The notes under the pieces: generated by a model
The model's input: the letters and a program-made list of their open reading frames with translations, nothing else
Databases searched by the model: none
What the model was told of the DNA's origin: nothing
Made by a program: the position numbers and the translations under genes
Shown: piece by piece, positions 19,265 to 30,296 of the stretch
How the letters are laid out: each line of letters starts with the position of its first letter
Numbering within the stretch: position 1 is the first letter of the stretch
Source of the DNA: Dryas octopetala
Taxonomy: Eukaryota; Streptophyta; Magnoliopsida; Rosales; Rosaceae
Direction of reading: 5' to 3'
Assembly: GCA_963921425.1 (NCBI GenBank)
Contig: OY992837.1
Location: 16,651,896 to 16,715,895 of the forward strand
DNA length: 64,000 nt

Positions 19265-21283
19265 CTAATCACCATAAGTAATAATGCCATCCATGATCTT
19301 CGCAACTACCGCTTTTGATTCTCTCAGCTTCTTGATGCTCTTGTTCAGCTTCTCACGCTTCATTGCTACAGCAGGAGACTCCTCTAGCATCCTTTCTATC
19401 CCTTTACCATTAGGCCCCATCAATTCATTAACAATCTCAAATTCCATCTCTTTGTTGACAAGGTTCGAAATAGACAATTGTAAATGCAATGCCATGCAAT
19501 CAACGAACCTCCTCAAAACCACCTTCCAATACGCTGTCATTCGCATTTTCAAATCAAAAGCTTGAACCAATACATGGGGGTGCAGTCTAAGAACTCCAAC
19601 CTCAACCTCCCCAATACCCTCTATGGCAATCCTAGAGGGCTTGTTCGTATCATTCAAGACTCCATCTATGAATGAATTCTGGTTAGTCATGAGCCTAGTC
19701 CATTCTGATACATATTCAGCATCACAAGTATAATCAGTAATCTTCTCCATCTCGACAATTTCCATCACCCACTTCAAAGACCTTTCTTTCATCCTAGCCA
19801 TAAGATTATGACCAGCTCGCCTTGCAGATAACTGAAGCTGATAATAGTTTTCTGAATGTCGCATCAATACAGAAATCACAACCTCCTCAATATAATCCCA
19901 GACCTTCTCAACAAACCCAATAGGCACGCCTGAAATTCCTTTCACTTTTCCCTGCAAGATAAGAAGAAAAGCATTGCGAGGAAGAAAATTGGGAAGAGCA
20001 ATACCTTTCGCTTCCTCCAGAACCTTGATCTCATCAATCAAAAAGTTACTCTTTGGATCACTTTCCACACACCTGTGAAGTTCGTCTGAGTACTGGTTGA
20101 GCTTCTCAACCAACCTGGCAGTGCAGTGCATGCTTTTGTCGTCCAAGTACTCTTCAAATTCTCCTCTCAGAAGAACTTTCCTCAGTGACTCTTTGGCTAA
20201 TCCAACGATGTGCATGAAAGCGGTCATGGCCTCAGCAACAGAAGAAAGACTCTTGGGCATCTTGTTCAGTTCAGTAAGGCAATAATTGAGCTTGTCATTG
20301 ATCTTCTTAACAATCTCCGGCAAATTTCTAGCTATACTTGTAGCTTGAATTTGCACCAACTTATGCGCCAAAATAGGTATGCCAACAATGGACTTATCAA
20401 TCTTTGAAAGAAGTGGATGAGTCTGAAATAGTTCATGAGAAATTACCCGCGCTTCCTCATATGTCTCATCTCCAATCCGGTTTCTCACACACACATAGCC
20501 AAGTCCAATATTCACATCATCAGCAGTTACCTTCTCTAGAAGTCCTTCAGGGGACTTATCAACTTTAGTAACCACAGCCAGAGTCCTCTCACCAGTCTTG
20601 TCAACACTCTGTGACATCCTAATTGATTCACATGTAGTGAAATCAACCGTAGCCGACAACACATTCAGAATGATACTCTCTTCAGGCTTTATATACTCCA
20701 TGATCATGTCTTTGATTTGGTCATAAATATTCTCAGGCTGACCCTGAACAGGCACTCTAGTGATGCCTGGGAGATCAACCATTGTCAAATCTGGAACACC
20801 ATACTTTTTCACCAAAAGGGTCAATGGGGCATTGGAAATGCCTTTTCCTCCTCCTGCTATAGAATTAGTGGCTTTGACAATATCTTCAGAAATGTTCTCT
20901 TCATTCGTACGGTCCACTCTGCCATTGTACTCCAAGGAGAGCTCTGGTTCAGGACTGGAATGATGTTGCAGCCTCATTATAAGGGGCACCCTGGTGCAGA
21001 TACCCTGGCCACGTGGCAGGTTAATGCCAGCCAGGGATTCAAGGACACTAGACTTGCCGGATGATTGGTCCCCCACCACGACAATCGTCGGGAGCTGAAT
21101 TCCTTCGTCCATAACCATGAGGTTACGAAGCTTGTCAACTGCATCAAGCAGAGGGCGGATTTTGTCATTGTAAGATGACACAATTGGTGCGTCAAGAGGT
21201 GCATGATGTTCAACAAGTGACAAAGAGCCATCAACTACATTTGATTTGCTCTTTGAAGCAGTCTGCTGCTTTGCTCCTTTCAT
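19265..21283 (-). CDS. DRP4C-like: Dynamin-related protein 4C-like GTPase
   Basis: This intact single-exon gene of 672 residues is close to the usual length of plant DRP4 proteins. The GTPase domain shows G1 GDQSSGKS (71-78), G3 DLPG (170-173) and G4 TKVD (239-242). A dynamin middle/stalk region follows (about 260-540), with a GED-like helical end (about 575-670). There is no PH or proline-rich domain, as expected of the DRP4 (Mx-like) group. Dynamins polymerise on membranes and use GTP for remodelling; the specific role of plant DRP4 is poorly known. The ATG at 21283 precedes a Lys/Ser-rich N-terminus. Upstream, the promoter has been duplicated and invaded by transposons from about 135 bp before the ATG. 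Confidence 0.92.
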   Translation of the reverse strand: MKGAKQQTASKSKSNVVDGSLSLVEHHAPLDAPIVSSYNDKIRPLLDAVDKLRNLMVMDEGIQLPTIVVVGDQSSGKSSVLESLAGINLPRGQGICTRVPLIMRLQHHSSPEPELSLEYNGRVDRTNEENISEDIVKATNSIAGGGKGISNAPLTLLVKKYGVPDLTMVDLPGITRVPVQGQPENIYDQIKDMIMEYIKPEESIILNVLSATVDFTTCESIRMSQSVDKTGERTLAVVTKVDKSPEGLLEKVTADDVNIGLGYVCVRNRIGDETYEEARVISHELFQTHPLLSKIDKSIVGIPILAHKLVQIQATSIARNLPEIVKKINDKLNYCLTELNKMPKSLSSVAEAMTAFMHIVGLAKESLRKVLLRGEFEEYLDDKSMHCTARLVEKLNQYSDELHRCVESDPKSNFLIDEIKVLEEAKGIALPNFLPRNAFLLILQGKVKGISGVPIGFVEKVWDYIEEVVISVLMRHSENYYQLQLSARRAGHNLMARMKERSLKWVMEIVEMEKITDYTCDAEYVSEWTRLMTNQNSFIDGVLNDTNKPSRIAIEGIGEVEVGVLRLHPHVLVQAFDLKMRMTAYWKVVLRRFVDCMALHLQLSISNLVNKEMEFEIVNELMGPNGKGIERMLEESPAVAMKREKLNKSIKKLRESKAVVAKIMDGIITYGD

Positions 21284-21417
21284 TTCTGAAGAAGCAGGAA
21301 TTGAAACAGCGAGTATGGGCTGTCTGATGAAGAAGAGATTAAAGCAGAATAGGACACAAACCAGAAAGCTTGCAAAGAGACTCGTAGTAGCTGGAGATAT
21401 GTTTCCATGGAACTGGC

Positions 21418-21425
21418 TATTTATT
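21418..21425 (-). promoter_or_regulatory. Probable TATA box of the DRP4C-like gene
   Basis: The minus strand reads AATAAATA within CAATAAATAGCC, about 135 bp before the ATG. A second copy of the motif lies at 22327-22334 because the upstream region is tandemly duplicated. Function is inferred. Confidence 0.35.
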
Positions 21426-22326
21426 GTGTATCAACACCTCTCGACTATTCAAACATTTATGCTTTGGAATTCAAACATACATCAAATATCAATTAATTCA
21501 AGTAAATGAAGGGTCTCTCATTCGAATAGTAAATGACAACACACAGTGTCCTTTGAGCTTCTATTGGTCTAAACGCTACACCTTTTTTTGGAATTGTTAT
21601 GTACTGATTAAAGTAAATCAAAAGTTGGACTGACAACACCATTTTTATGGTGGATAAGGTGCTCTTCAATTTGGACTTCAAACATTAATCAAATTTTAGT
21701 TAAAAGTAAATGGACAGTCATTTGTTCAAATAATGACTGACAGTTATCATTTTTCTGCGGGTTAAGGTGTCCTTTGGACTTCCAACATTTAGCAATAGTA
21801 ATTCTAAAGTGTAGCCAACGTAATTAATTCTAAATTTATTATAAGCCTTAAATACCTCTCCTTTCATAAATTATTATGAATTAATTTTTTAATAAAATTA
21901 ATTCATTCCCCCAAAATTTCTTATATTTTCCTAGCTAAAGAAAGATGTGCAGGTTGGTGTGCAAAATAGAGAGAATTTTAACCAGGGGTGTGTATGGTTC
22001 GAAAAACCGAATCACAAAGGCATAATTGTAACTAAACCAACATTTTCAAAATGACCAATTTGAGAACCAAAATCAAATCAAGCCTAGTCCAAGCCGACTA
22101 ATTTGATTAACCGAGAATATCGGTTCGGTTGGTTCGATTATCCGAAAACCAAATTACAACTGATATACCCTAAACGCCATACCCTATACCCTATACCCTA
22201 TATCCTATACTTTATTGCATATACTCATATATTATATACCAATTACCTATACTATTATACTCTATACCCTAAATCATATACCTTTAACCATAATTGTTTT
22301 ATTATATATATACCCTAGTAGTATAG
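21418..22326. repeat. Tandem duplication, unit 1 (DRP4C upstream region)
   Basis: This 909-bp unit is repeated immediately to the right with high identity. It starts at the TATA-like motif, includes about 560 bp of upstream DNA, then the left part of an inverted-repeat element (from 21985, after AATTTTAACCA at 21974-21984), and ends in ATACCCTAGTAGTATAG. It has a 22-bp segment, TTTATGCTTTGGAATTCAAACA, missing from unit 2 between short direct repeats, and a longer ACCCTAT array (about 22178-22212). Confidence 0.85.
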
Positions 22327-23186
22327 TATTTATTGTGTAACAACACCTCTCGACTATTCAAACATACATCAAATATCAATTAATTCAAGTAAATGAAAGG
22401 TCTCTCATTCGAATAGTAAATGACAACACACAGTGTCCTTTGAGCTTCTATTGGTCTAAACGCTGCACCTTTTTTTGGAATTGTTATGTACTGATTAAAG
22501 TAAATCAAAAGTTGGACTGACAACACCATTTTTATGGTGGATAAGGTGCTCTTCAATTTGGACTTCAAACATTAATCAAATTTTAGTTAAAAGTAAATGG
22601 ACAGTCATTTATTCAAATAATGACTGACAGTTATCATTTTTTTGCGGGTTCAGGTGTCCTTTGGACTTTCATCATTTAGCAATAGTAATTCTAAAGTGTA
22701 GCCAACGTAATTAATTCTAAATTTATTATAAGCCTTAAATACCTCTCCTTTCATAAATTATTATGAATTAATTTTTTAATAAAATTAATTCATTCCCCCA
22801 AAATTTCTTATATTTTCCTAGCTAAAGAAAGATGTGCAGGTTGGTGTGCAAAATAGAGAGAATTTTAACCAGGGTGTGTATGGTTCGAAAAATCGAATCA
22901 CAAAGGTATAATTGTAACTAAACCAACATTTTCGAAATGACCAATTTGAGAACCAAAATCAAATCAAGCCTAACCCAAGCCGACTAATTTGGTTAACCGA
23001 GAATATCGGTTCGGTTGGTTCGATTATCCGAAAACCAAATTACAACTGATATACCCTAAACGCCATACCCTATACCCTATACTTTATTGCATATACTCAT
23101 ATATCATATACCAATTACCTATACTATTATACTCTATACCCTAAATCATATACCTTTAACTATAATTGTTTTATTATATATATACA
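22327..23186. repeat. Tandem duplication, unit 2, interrupted by copia
   Basis: This is the second copy of the 909-bp unit. It is split by the copia element: its last bases (ATACCCTAGTAGTATAG) resume at 30280-30296. Unit 1 shows the unbroken site, TATATACCCTAGTAG, so the insertion point is exact. The ACCCTAT array is shorter than in unit 1. Confidence 0.85.
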
Positions 23187-23376
23187 TGTTGTAAATATAT
23201 TGTTATATGTGGCTATTCCTGTAATCAGTTGTAGGGGCATACTAGTAAATATTCTAAACCTAGTAAACCCTACCTCTATATAAAGATATTTATAAGATGA
23301 ATAAGATGACGACTGATATATATTCTCTCTGCCTCCTCTCTTCCACAAATCCTAATTTTCACATACTTTTACAACA
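23187..23376 (+). repeat. copia 5' LTR
   Basis: TGTTGTAAATA...TTTTACAACA, 190 bp. A promoter-like CTATATAAAG lies at about 23275-23284. It is followed by CGTTATCAGCACGA, where a primer-binding site should lie; I could not match it to a specific tRNA. Confidence 0.9.
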
Positions 23377-23389
23377 CGTTATCAGCACG

Positions 23390-23537
23390 AAAAGCTCTTT
23401 GGATTGTGGATCGCCAAATAAAAGAGGATCATCATTCAATCCGTTCTTCAATCAATCAAGCACGAGAAGCTCTTTGGATTGTGGATTGTGGATCGATAAA
23501 CGAAAGAGGATCATCCTTCAATTTGTTCTTCAACCAA
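23390..23537 (+). repeat. Twofold direct repeat in the copia leader
   Basis: An approximately 70-bp unit beginning GCTCTTTGGATTGTGGATCG and ending in a TTCTTCAA stretch occurs twice (about 23393-23455 and 23469-23537), with an extra GATTGTG in the second. It is non-coding leader DNA. Confidence 0.7.
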
Positions 23538-23714
23538 GTAGGTTTTATAAAACAATTTTATGTTTATGTTTTAAAACCTTTGATTGATTGAAAAATCCTC
23601 CATGAAGCATGAACCCTAAATTTATGAGATTGATTTATTTGGGTTTATATATTTTTATACATGCTTCATTGAATTGAATGATTAAAAAGAGGAAGAGTTT
23701 TTGGGTGATCGAAA

Positions 23715-24300
23715 AAACCACCGCGAGCAGCAGCCCCGCTGCCTTGCGCTGCCAGCAGCAGCCACGCATCGCTGCCTGCAGCAGCCCCTCGCTGCCAGCA
23801 GCAGCTCTCGCGCGCGCAGCAGCGTCTCTTTGCTGCCATCGCAGCAGCGCCACCTTGCTGCTGCCAGCAGCAGCAGTGCCTCGCGCCTTGCTGCCAAGGC
23901 CTCCCAGCAGCCAGCAGCCTAGCAGCAGCCTTGCTGCCTTGCACCTTGCTGCTTGCAGCAGCGCAGCAGCCCGCTGCTAGTCCCTCGCACGCAGCCCACC
24001 AGCCAGCCAGCAGTCCAGCAGGCACAAGGCCCAAGTGGCCAGCAGCCAAGGCCCAGCCTCCCAGCAGGCCCAGCCCACGTCGCTGCCATGTCAGCAGCCA
24101 CGTGGACGCCACGCAGGTGCCACGTGGATGCCACGCGAGCTTCCACGCAGGCAGCCCAGGCCCGCCACGTCAGCTGCCACGTGTCCGCCACGCAGGCAGC
24201 CAAACCGCTGCCACGTCAGCGCCATGCAGGCGCCACGTCATTGACACGTCAGTGCCACGTCGCTGCCACTCCCACGCTGACACATGGCGAGCCTCCTGAA
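23715..24300. repeat. GC-rich CAG/CTG and CCACGT low-complexity block in the copia leader
   Basis: About 590 bp of extreme GC content in otherwise AT-rich DNA. The first half is degenerate GCAGCAGC/GCTGCC repeat; the second is an imperfect array of GCCACGT(C/G)-type units. Long ORFs open on both strands at once, as expected from low-complexity GC-rich DNA, so none is called. It lies between LTR and gag and was probably acquired by the element. Confidence 0.75.
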
Positions 24301-24330
24301 ACTTTGTAAAAAGAAGATGTTAATTCTTGT

Positions 24331-24398
24331 CATACCTGGGGTTTGAACCCAGGACCTCTTGGGTACCAAGAGTGCACCTTAACCACTGTGCTGCTGAT
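24331..24398 (-). other. tRNA-like sequence in the copia leader
   Basis: The minus strand shows an A-box-like GCACAGTGGTTAAGG, a hairpin CTCTTGGTACCCAAGAG with a 5-bp stem and 7-base loop, and a perfect T-arm CCTGGGTTCAAACCCCAGG with the B-box GGTTCAAACCC. No pairing acceptor stem is visible. This fits a tRNA pseudogene or tRNA-derived SINE head rather than a working tRNA. Confidence 0.55.
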
Positions 24399-24776
24399 AG
24401 TTTATTGTTAGTATGCAAACCGTTTAATATATATACCTTAAATGTCAGAAACTTTTATTCAAACAATTTTGTGATATTTTTCTGTTCTACTTGGGTATAT
24501 GAATATTTTACTTGCTTAAATTTTTGCACTAGAATATATGTGTAGAAATTGCAGGTAATTAATGAACCAGTAGTTCATACATAAATATTGAACCTGTAGC
24601 TTCAATAATGCCGTATAAGGAACCTGAAGTTTCCTTCATAAATTCACCATACATGATAAAACCAGTAGATTTTACATGTTTATACCATGTTATAGAACTT
24701 GAAGTTCTTATTTATTGCTTATCGATGTTATTGCCCGAAGCACTAATTATAATTATTTGTTCCTTTCAACCAAAGA

Positions 24777-25801
24777 ATGTCAAATCTCAACAAGCTTGAT
24801 TTTGTCGCTTTGGAAGTTTTCGGAAGAAACTATCTAAAGTGGACTCAAGATGTTAAGCTTCATTTGACTGCCAAGAAGATGAGATCGACAATCAATGCAG
24901 ACAATGTTGTCGCAGAATCTCTTAAGGCAAGTGCCATGATCTTCATTAGGAAGCATATGGAGGAAGCACTCCAAGTTGAGTACCTCGCTGAAGAGGATCC
25001 ACGAGCTCTTTGGGTTGCTCTGGAAGAGCGGTTTAACCATCAAAAGACTATTTTCTTGCCTGAAGCAAGACATGATTGGCAGAACATTCGTTTCCAGGAT
25101 TTCAAATCCGTGAATGAGTATAATTCGGAGATCTGCCGGATCCGGTCGCTCCTCAAATTTTGTGGGGAGGAGCTCACCGAAGCTGACCTATTGGAGAAGA
25201 CTTTCTCCACCTTCCCTGCCTCCTGTTTGGTCCTGCAGCAACAATACAGGGAGAGAAATTTTACCAAGTTCTCGGCATTGATCACCACTCTGTTGCTCGC
25301 TGAAAAGAACAACAACTTATTAATGAGAAATGATCAAGCCCGACCTGTCGGTCCTAAGCAGCACCATTGCCTGAAGCAAACGCTGTTACTTATCGCGATT
25401 CAAACCGCGAAAGAGGATACCGAGGTCATGGAAAGGGCACAAAGTCTGACCGCCCGAGATATGGAAGGAAAGGTTCTCAGAGGAATGGCCTGTATGACGG
25501 AGGCCAACGTGGCCATGGCCCACGTGGTAGAAACCACGGTCCCTCGGCCCTAAAAACTCGAAATGAGAGGAACACTGGTCCAGCCCGTCGCCACCAGAAT
25601 CAGAATCAAAATGATCTCTGTTACCGATGTGGAGGAACTGATCACTGGTCCCGCACCTGCCGTGCATCAGCGCAAGCTGTAAATGAGTATCACGCCAGTC
25701 GCGGAACTCGAGAGACCAATCTCGTTGAGGGATCATTTCCTATGGATACCACCTTAGAGGTCACTGATTTCCAGACTGCTACTGGACACTTCGAGGACTA
25801 G
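24777..25801 (+). pseudogene. copia gag, frameshifted
   Basis: The ATG at 24777 opens a gag of the plant copia type (KWTQDVKLHL, then EALQVEYLAEEDPRALWVAL, the UBN2-like region). At about 25360 the frame shifts by one base and continues as a basic Gly/Arg-rich linker and a zinc knuckle, CYRCGGTDHWSRTC (about 25618-25659). It ends at TAG 25799-25801. The frameshift separates the capsid part from the nucleocapsid part. Confidence 0.8.
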
Positions 25802-25995
25802 AAACTCGATGACATGGATATGATCGGCGCTTGTGCCGTATTTATTTTCTGAATAATGTTTTTCTTATTCGGATTATTTTGGTGATTTATGATTTGGATT
25901 ATTTGTTTTGGAAATTTGGTTATGCTCGAATATTATTTAATTCAATTAAGTTATTTTCATACATGTGATCTATTGAATTAAATTTATGAATAAGC
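25802..25995 (+). other. AT-rich spacer between copia gag and pol
   Basis: A T-rich spacer of 194 bp without an ORF, with stops in all frames. It separates the gag stop from a pol frame that has its own ATG (25996). It could be an intron, a re-initiation region or decayed sequence. Confidence 0.5.
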
Positions 25996-28900
25996 ATGTT
26001 TAGTGGGGAAGTTTGTTGTCTGGCAGACAGTGCTACTACGCACACCATACTTCAAGATCGGAAGTATTTTTCAAACTTATTGCTTACTCATACCTCTGTG
26101 ACAACCATATCAGGCCAATCCAACCTGATAGAGGGCCATGACAAAGCCCATTTTTATGTTGTCCAATGGTACTGAATTACCATTAATGAGGCCTTATATT
26201 CTCCAAGTTCCAGAAGAACGTTGTTGAGTTATAAGGATATTCGAGCCAACGGTTATCACGTTGAAACCACTGAGGAAAATGGAGTGGAATATCTTTGCAT
26301 AACCTCCAATTTGTATGGCCAGAAGCGTACATTGGAGAAATTGAAATGTCTATCGAGCGGTCTCTATATGACCACCATTAGATCGATTGAGGCAAATCAC
26401 ATAGTTAACCAGAAGTTAACCAATTCGAGCAGTTTCTTTCTATGGCATGACCGGTTGGGATACCCAGGTCAAAGTATGATGCGCCGTATCCTCAATTCAT
26501 CACACGGGCATCCCCTTACTAATAAGGATCTTGTGTTTAGTGACACACTATGCCAAACTTGCTCGCTTAGAAAGTTGAATACTAGACCATTATATGCAAA
26601 GACTAGTAAAGACTTCATCCTTTTCCTGCAAAGGATACAAGGGAATATTTGTGGACCTATCCAACCACCATGCGGACCATTTAAATATTTTATGGTTTTG
26701 GTTGATGCATCGACAAAGTGATCACATGTTACACTATTGTCCACAAGAAACGCTGCTTTTGCTAAACTTCTCGCCCATAAGGCTCACCACACGGATTATC
26801 CTATAAAGTCCAGAAGATTTGATAATGCCGGAGAGTTTACATCGAAAACTTTCGATGATTATTGCATGCCCCTAGGGATTAATGTTGAACATCGAGTTCC
26901 CCATGTTCACACCCAGAATGGTCTCGCAGAAGCGTTCATTAAAAGATTACAAATGATCGCACGAACCTTGGTTATGCGCACCAAGCTTCCAATTTCTGCG
27001 TGGGGCTATGCAATCTTGCATGCAGCCATGTTGGTCCGGTTGAGGCCCACTGCTACCCAACCTTACTCCGCGTTACAGCTGGTGACTGGGTACGAACCTG
27101 ACGTTTCGTACTTACGCGTATTTGGGTATGCAGTTTACGTGCCAGTTGCGCCGCTACAACGTACCAAAATGGGTCCTCAACGAACGATGGGCATATATGT
27201 CGATTATGAATCCCCATCCATTATACGCTTTTTAGAGCCCTTGATAGGCGATCTCTTTACCGCTAGATTTGCGGATTGTCACTTTGATGAGACAGTCTTC
27301 CCGCCGTTAGGGGGAGATATGAACGTCACCGTTCCTGAAGAACGACGTGAATTGACGTGGAATGTCCCCACTATGTCTCATCTCGATCCCCGAACCGCAC
27401 AATGTGATAGTGAAGTGCGGAGAATTCTAGATCTACAGAGTATAACTCATAATATGCCAGACGCATTCTCTGATCTAGCTAAAGTGACGAGATCACATAT
27501 ACCTGCTGCAAATGTGCCTGCAAGGATATCCGTCCCCGAAGAACGTGTCGTCCTAGGAGGACGTGTCGTCCCAGATGGACGAGGTACAACAATAGTGGCT
27601 AACCAGTCATATGTCCCTGCCCAGAAGTGAGGTTGACCACTAGGTTCGATGGACTCTTATCCCCGGAAGAGGATACATTTGGCACAAATGAGTCCCCTTG
27701 ACATCGCCATCTCAATCGATCCATCTCATGAAATAGTTCCGGATTATGGGTCCGTCCCAGAAGAGACGGCGTTGGGGGACGCTCCAACGTTTGAACCCAC
27801 TCCCGAGAACATAGAGATCTCTATAAATTATGCATGCTTAAGTGAGCTCTGGAATCGAAACGAGATTATCATCGATGATATATTTGTATTCGCGGTAGCT
27901 ACCGAAATCATAACTAGCGATGACATCGAACCTCACTCCGTTGATGAATGTCAACGTCGAGACGACTGGCCAAAATGGAAAGAAGCAATTCAGGTCGAAT
28001 TAGATTCCTTGACAAAGAGAAAGGTGTTTGGGCCTGTCGTTTCTACACCTTCCCCATGTTAAACCTGTAGAATTTAAATGGGTATTTGTAAGGAAGCGTA
28101 ATGAGAAAAACGAGATTGTGAGATACAAGGCTCGTCTAGTGGCGCAAGGATTTTCTCAACGCCTTGGATTGATTACGAGGAAGAGTATTCCCCCGTAATG
28201 GACGTCATAACGTTCCACTACCTTATCAGTTTGGTAGTTTCCGAAAAACTGAGTATGCAGCTTATGGATGTGGTCACTGCTTATCTCTATAGGGATCTTG
28301 ATACAGAGATATATATGAAAGTTCCCGAAGGACTTAAGACACCCGATGCAAATAGTTCTAGACCACGGAACACGCTCTCCATTAGTTTGAGGCGTTCACT
28401 TTATGGATTGAAACAATCTGGACGGAGGTGGTATAACCGTCTAAAGTGAGTATTTGATCGGGATGAGATATGTGAATAATGTTTTATGCCCTTGCGTGTT
28501 TATTAAGAACAAGTTCTGGTTTTGCTATTGTAGTTGTTTATGTCGATGACATGAATCTAATTGGTACTCCTGAAGAGATCAAGGAAACTGCTAAACACCT
28601 GAAGTTGAAATTCGAGATGAAAGATCTTGGGAGAACGAATTTCTGTCTCGGCCTGGAGCTCGAGCACCGTGCAGATGGAATTCTAGTTCATCAATCGAAT
28701 TACATCCAGAAGATGTTAAGGCGCTTTAATGAGGATAAAGCGAAGCCTTCTAGCACGCCCATGATCGTCCGTAGTCTAGATCCTAAGAAAGATCCGTTTC
28801 ATCCCGCAGATGATAACGAAGAGATATTGGCACCAGAAGTCCCATATCTAAGTACAATAGGCGCATTATTGTACTTGGCTCAATGTACTAGACCGGACAT

Positions 28901-29582
28901 CTCATTTGCTGTGAACTTGTTAGCTAGATGTAGCTCTGCGCCAACACGCCGCCACTGGAATGGCATAAAAGACATTTTCCGCCACCTTAGAGGTACAACG
29001 GATATGGGCTTATTCTATCCCTAGCTACGCATCAAGGAATGGATCGAACCCCCTCGATCCTCGGAATGATGCCCGCCTTTTGGATATGCTGACGCAGGGT
29101 ATCTATCAGACCCGCATAAGGCGCGTTCTCAAACTGGTTATGTCTTTACCATTGGGAATACAACAATATCTTGGAGGTCTACGAAACAGACCCTTGTTGC
29201 TACCTCTTCGAATCATGCTGAGATTCTAGCCCTTCACGAAGCAGTTCGTGAATGTATATGGCTAAGAGCAGTTTCCAAGCATGTTCGAACTACGTGTGGG
29301 CTGAATTCCACCACTGATGAACCAACGATTATCTATGAGGATAATGCCGCTTGCATCCAGCAGATGAAGACAAATTTCATCAAAGGAGACAACACCAAGC
29401 ATATTGTACCAAAGTTCTTCTTCAATCAACAGCAACAAAAGCATCAGATGATTGAAGTCAAGCAGATCCGATCTCAAGACAACCATGCAGACCTCTTCAC
29501 CAAGTCACTGCCAAATTCCACGTTCTTGATGCATGTTCGAGGTATTGGTTCACGTAGATTTGCTGATTTATCTAGTATGTAG
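25996..29582 (+). pseudogene. copia pol (protease, integrase, RT, RNase H), multiply broken
   Basis: An ATG at 25996 leads into the protease motif LADSATTHT. GAG-pre-integrase (LWHDRLGYPG, about 26440-26462), integrase (VDAST near 26700, FDNAGEF near 26820, AEAFIKR near 26930), reverse transcriptase (KWVFVRKRN near 28080, VVYVDDMNL near 28540) and RNase H (TLVATSSNHAE near 29190) follow. Lesions visible: frameshifts near 26155, 26215, 28170 and 28470-28510; a stop at 26719-26721 where Trp is expected; stops near 27628, 28447 and 29022. It cannot make a full Pol. Confidence 0.85.
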
Positions 29583-29639
29583 TCTTCAGGGGGAGTCGAC
29601 ATCAGGGGGAGTATCCCGAAGCATACTCGCTTGACCATC

Positions 29640-30045
29640 GTGTACTCTTTTGTCCTTCGTCCAGGGTTATTTTGTCCCACTGGGTTTTGTTACCTGGCAA
29701 GGTTTTAATGAGGCACATCTTGGCATGGTCACCCTACTCATACTACATCCTGAAGATGTGTTGATCTGATGTATATGCATTTGCTCATCTTTTCCCTTCG
29801 ACCACGGGTTTTTCCCATTGGGTTTACCGGGCAAGGTTTTGATGTAGCAACTCTAATGCACCCTGCTCCCATTGACATACTATCTGCTTATGATCCAGAA
29901 GATATGACTTCACCTACTTTCGAGATTTTGATGCGACTACTCCACACTCACGCGCGTTGCACTCTTTTTCCTTCGACCAAGGTTGTTTTTGTTCCCACAG
30001 GGTTTTTATTACTTGGCAAGGTTTTAACGAGGCAACTTAGAAACG
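29640..30045 (+). repeat. Triple degenerate repeat in the copia 3' non-coding region
   Basis: Three related segments (about 29649-29720, 29788-29860 and 29970-30040) each run from a CCTTCG(T/A)CCA motif through CCCAC(T/A)GGGTTT to GGCAAGGTTTTAA/G and AGGCA. The same three copies occur in the partial element (17190-17580). They lie between pol and the polypurine tract. Confidence 0.7.
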
Positions 30046-30089
30046 CATAGCAGAGACAACACTAATGACATGGAATATCCAAGGGGGAG

Positions 30090-30279
30090 TGTTGTAAATA
30101 TATTGTTATATGTGGCTATTCCTGTAATCAGTTGTAGGGGCATACTAGTAAATATTCTAAACCTAGTAAACCCTACCTCTATATAAGGATATTTATAAGA
30201 TGAATAAGATGACGACTGATATATATTCTCTCTGCCTCCTCTCTTCCACAAACCCTAATTTTCACATACTTTTACAACA
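30090..30279 (+). repeat. copia 3' LTR
   Basis: 190 bp, identical to the 5' LTR except at two positions. The polypurine tract AAGGGGGAG (30081-30089) abuts it. The flank begins ATACC. Confidence 0.9.
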
Positions 30280-30296
30280 ATACCCTAGTAGTATAG

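Larger units (their letters stand above)
23187..30279 (+). mobile_element. Ty1/copia LTR retrotransposon, complete but defective
   Basis: A 7,093-bp element with 190-bp LTRs, a GC-rich leader insert, gag, pol in copia order (protease, integrase, reverse transcriptase, RNase H), a 3' non-coding triple repeat and a polypurine tract. Flanking ATACA/ATACC is a 5-bp target duplication with one mismatch; the empty site in unit 1 has ATACC. The LTRs differ at only two sites (AAAG/AAGG and AATCC/ACCC contexts), yet gag and pol carry several frameshifts and stops. Confidence 0.92.

Noticed and set aside
22165..22215. Telomere-like ACCCTA repeats
   Set aside because: The unit is ATACCCT, not the plant TTTAGGG repeat; it is a local microsatellite within the duplicated unit.
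23666..24309. Several long ORFs on both strands of the GC-rich copia leader
   Set aside because: They are Ala/Ser/Gln/Arg low-complexity translations of CAG-type repeats, open in many frames at once.
24331..24398. Functional tRNA gene
   Set aside because: There is no matching acceptor stem and position 33 is not T; kept only as a tRNA-like sequence.
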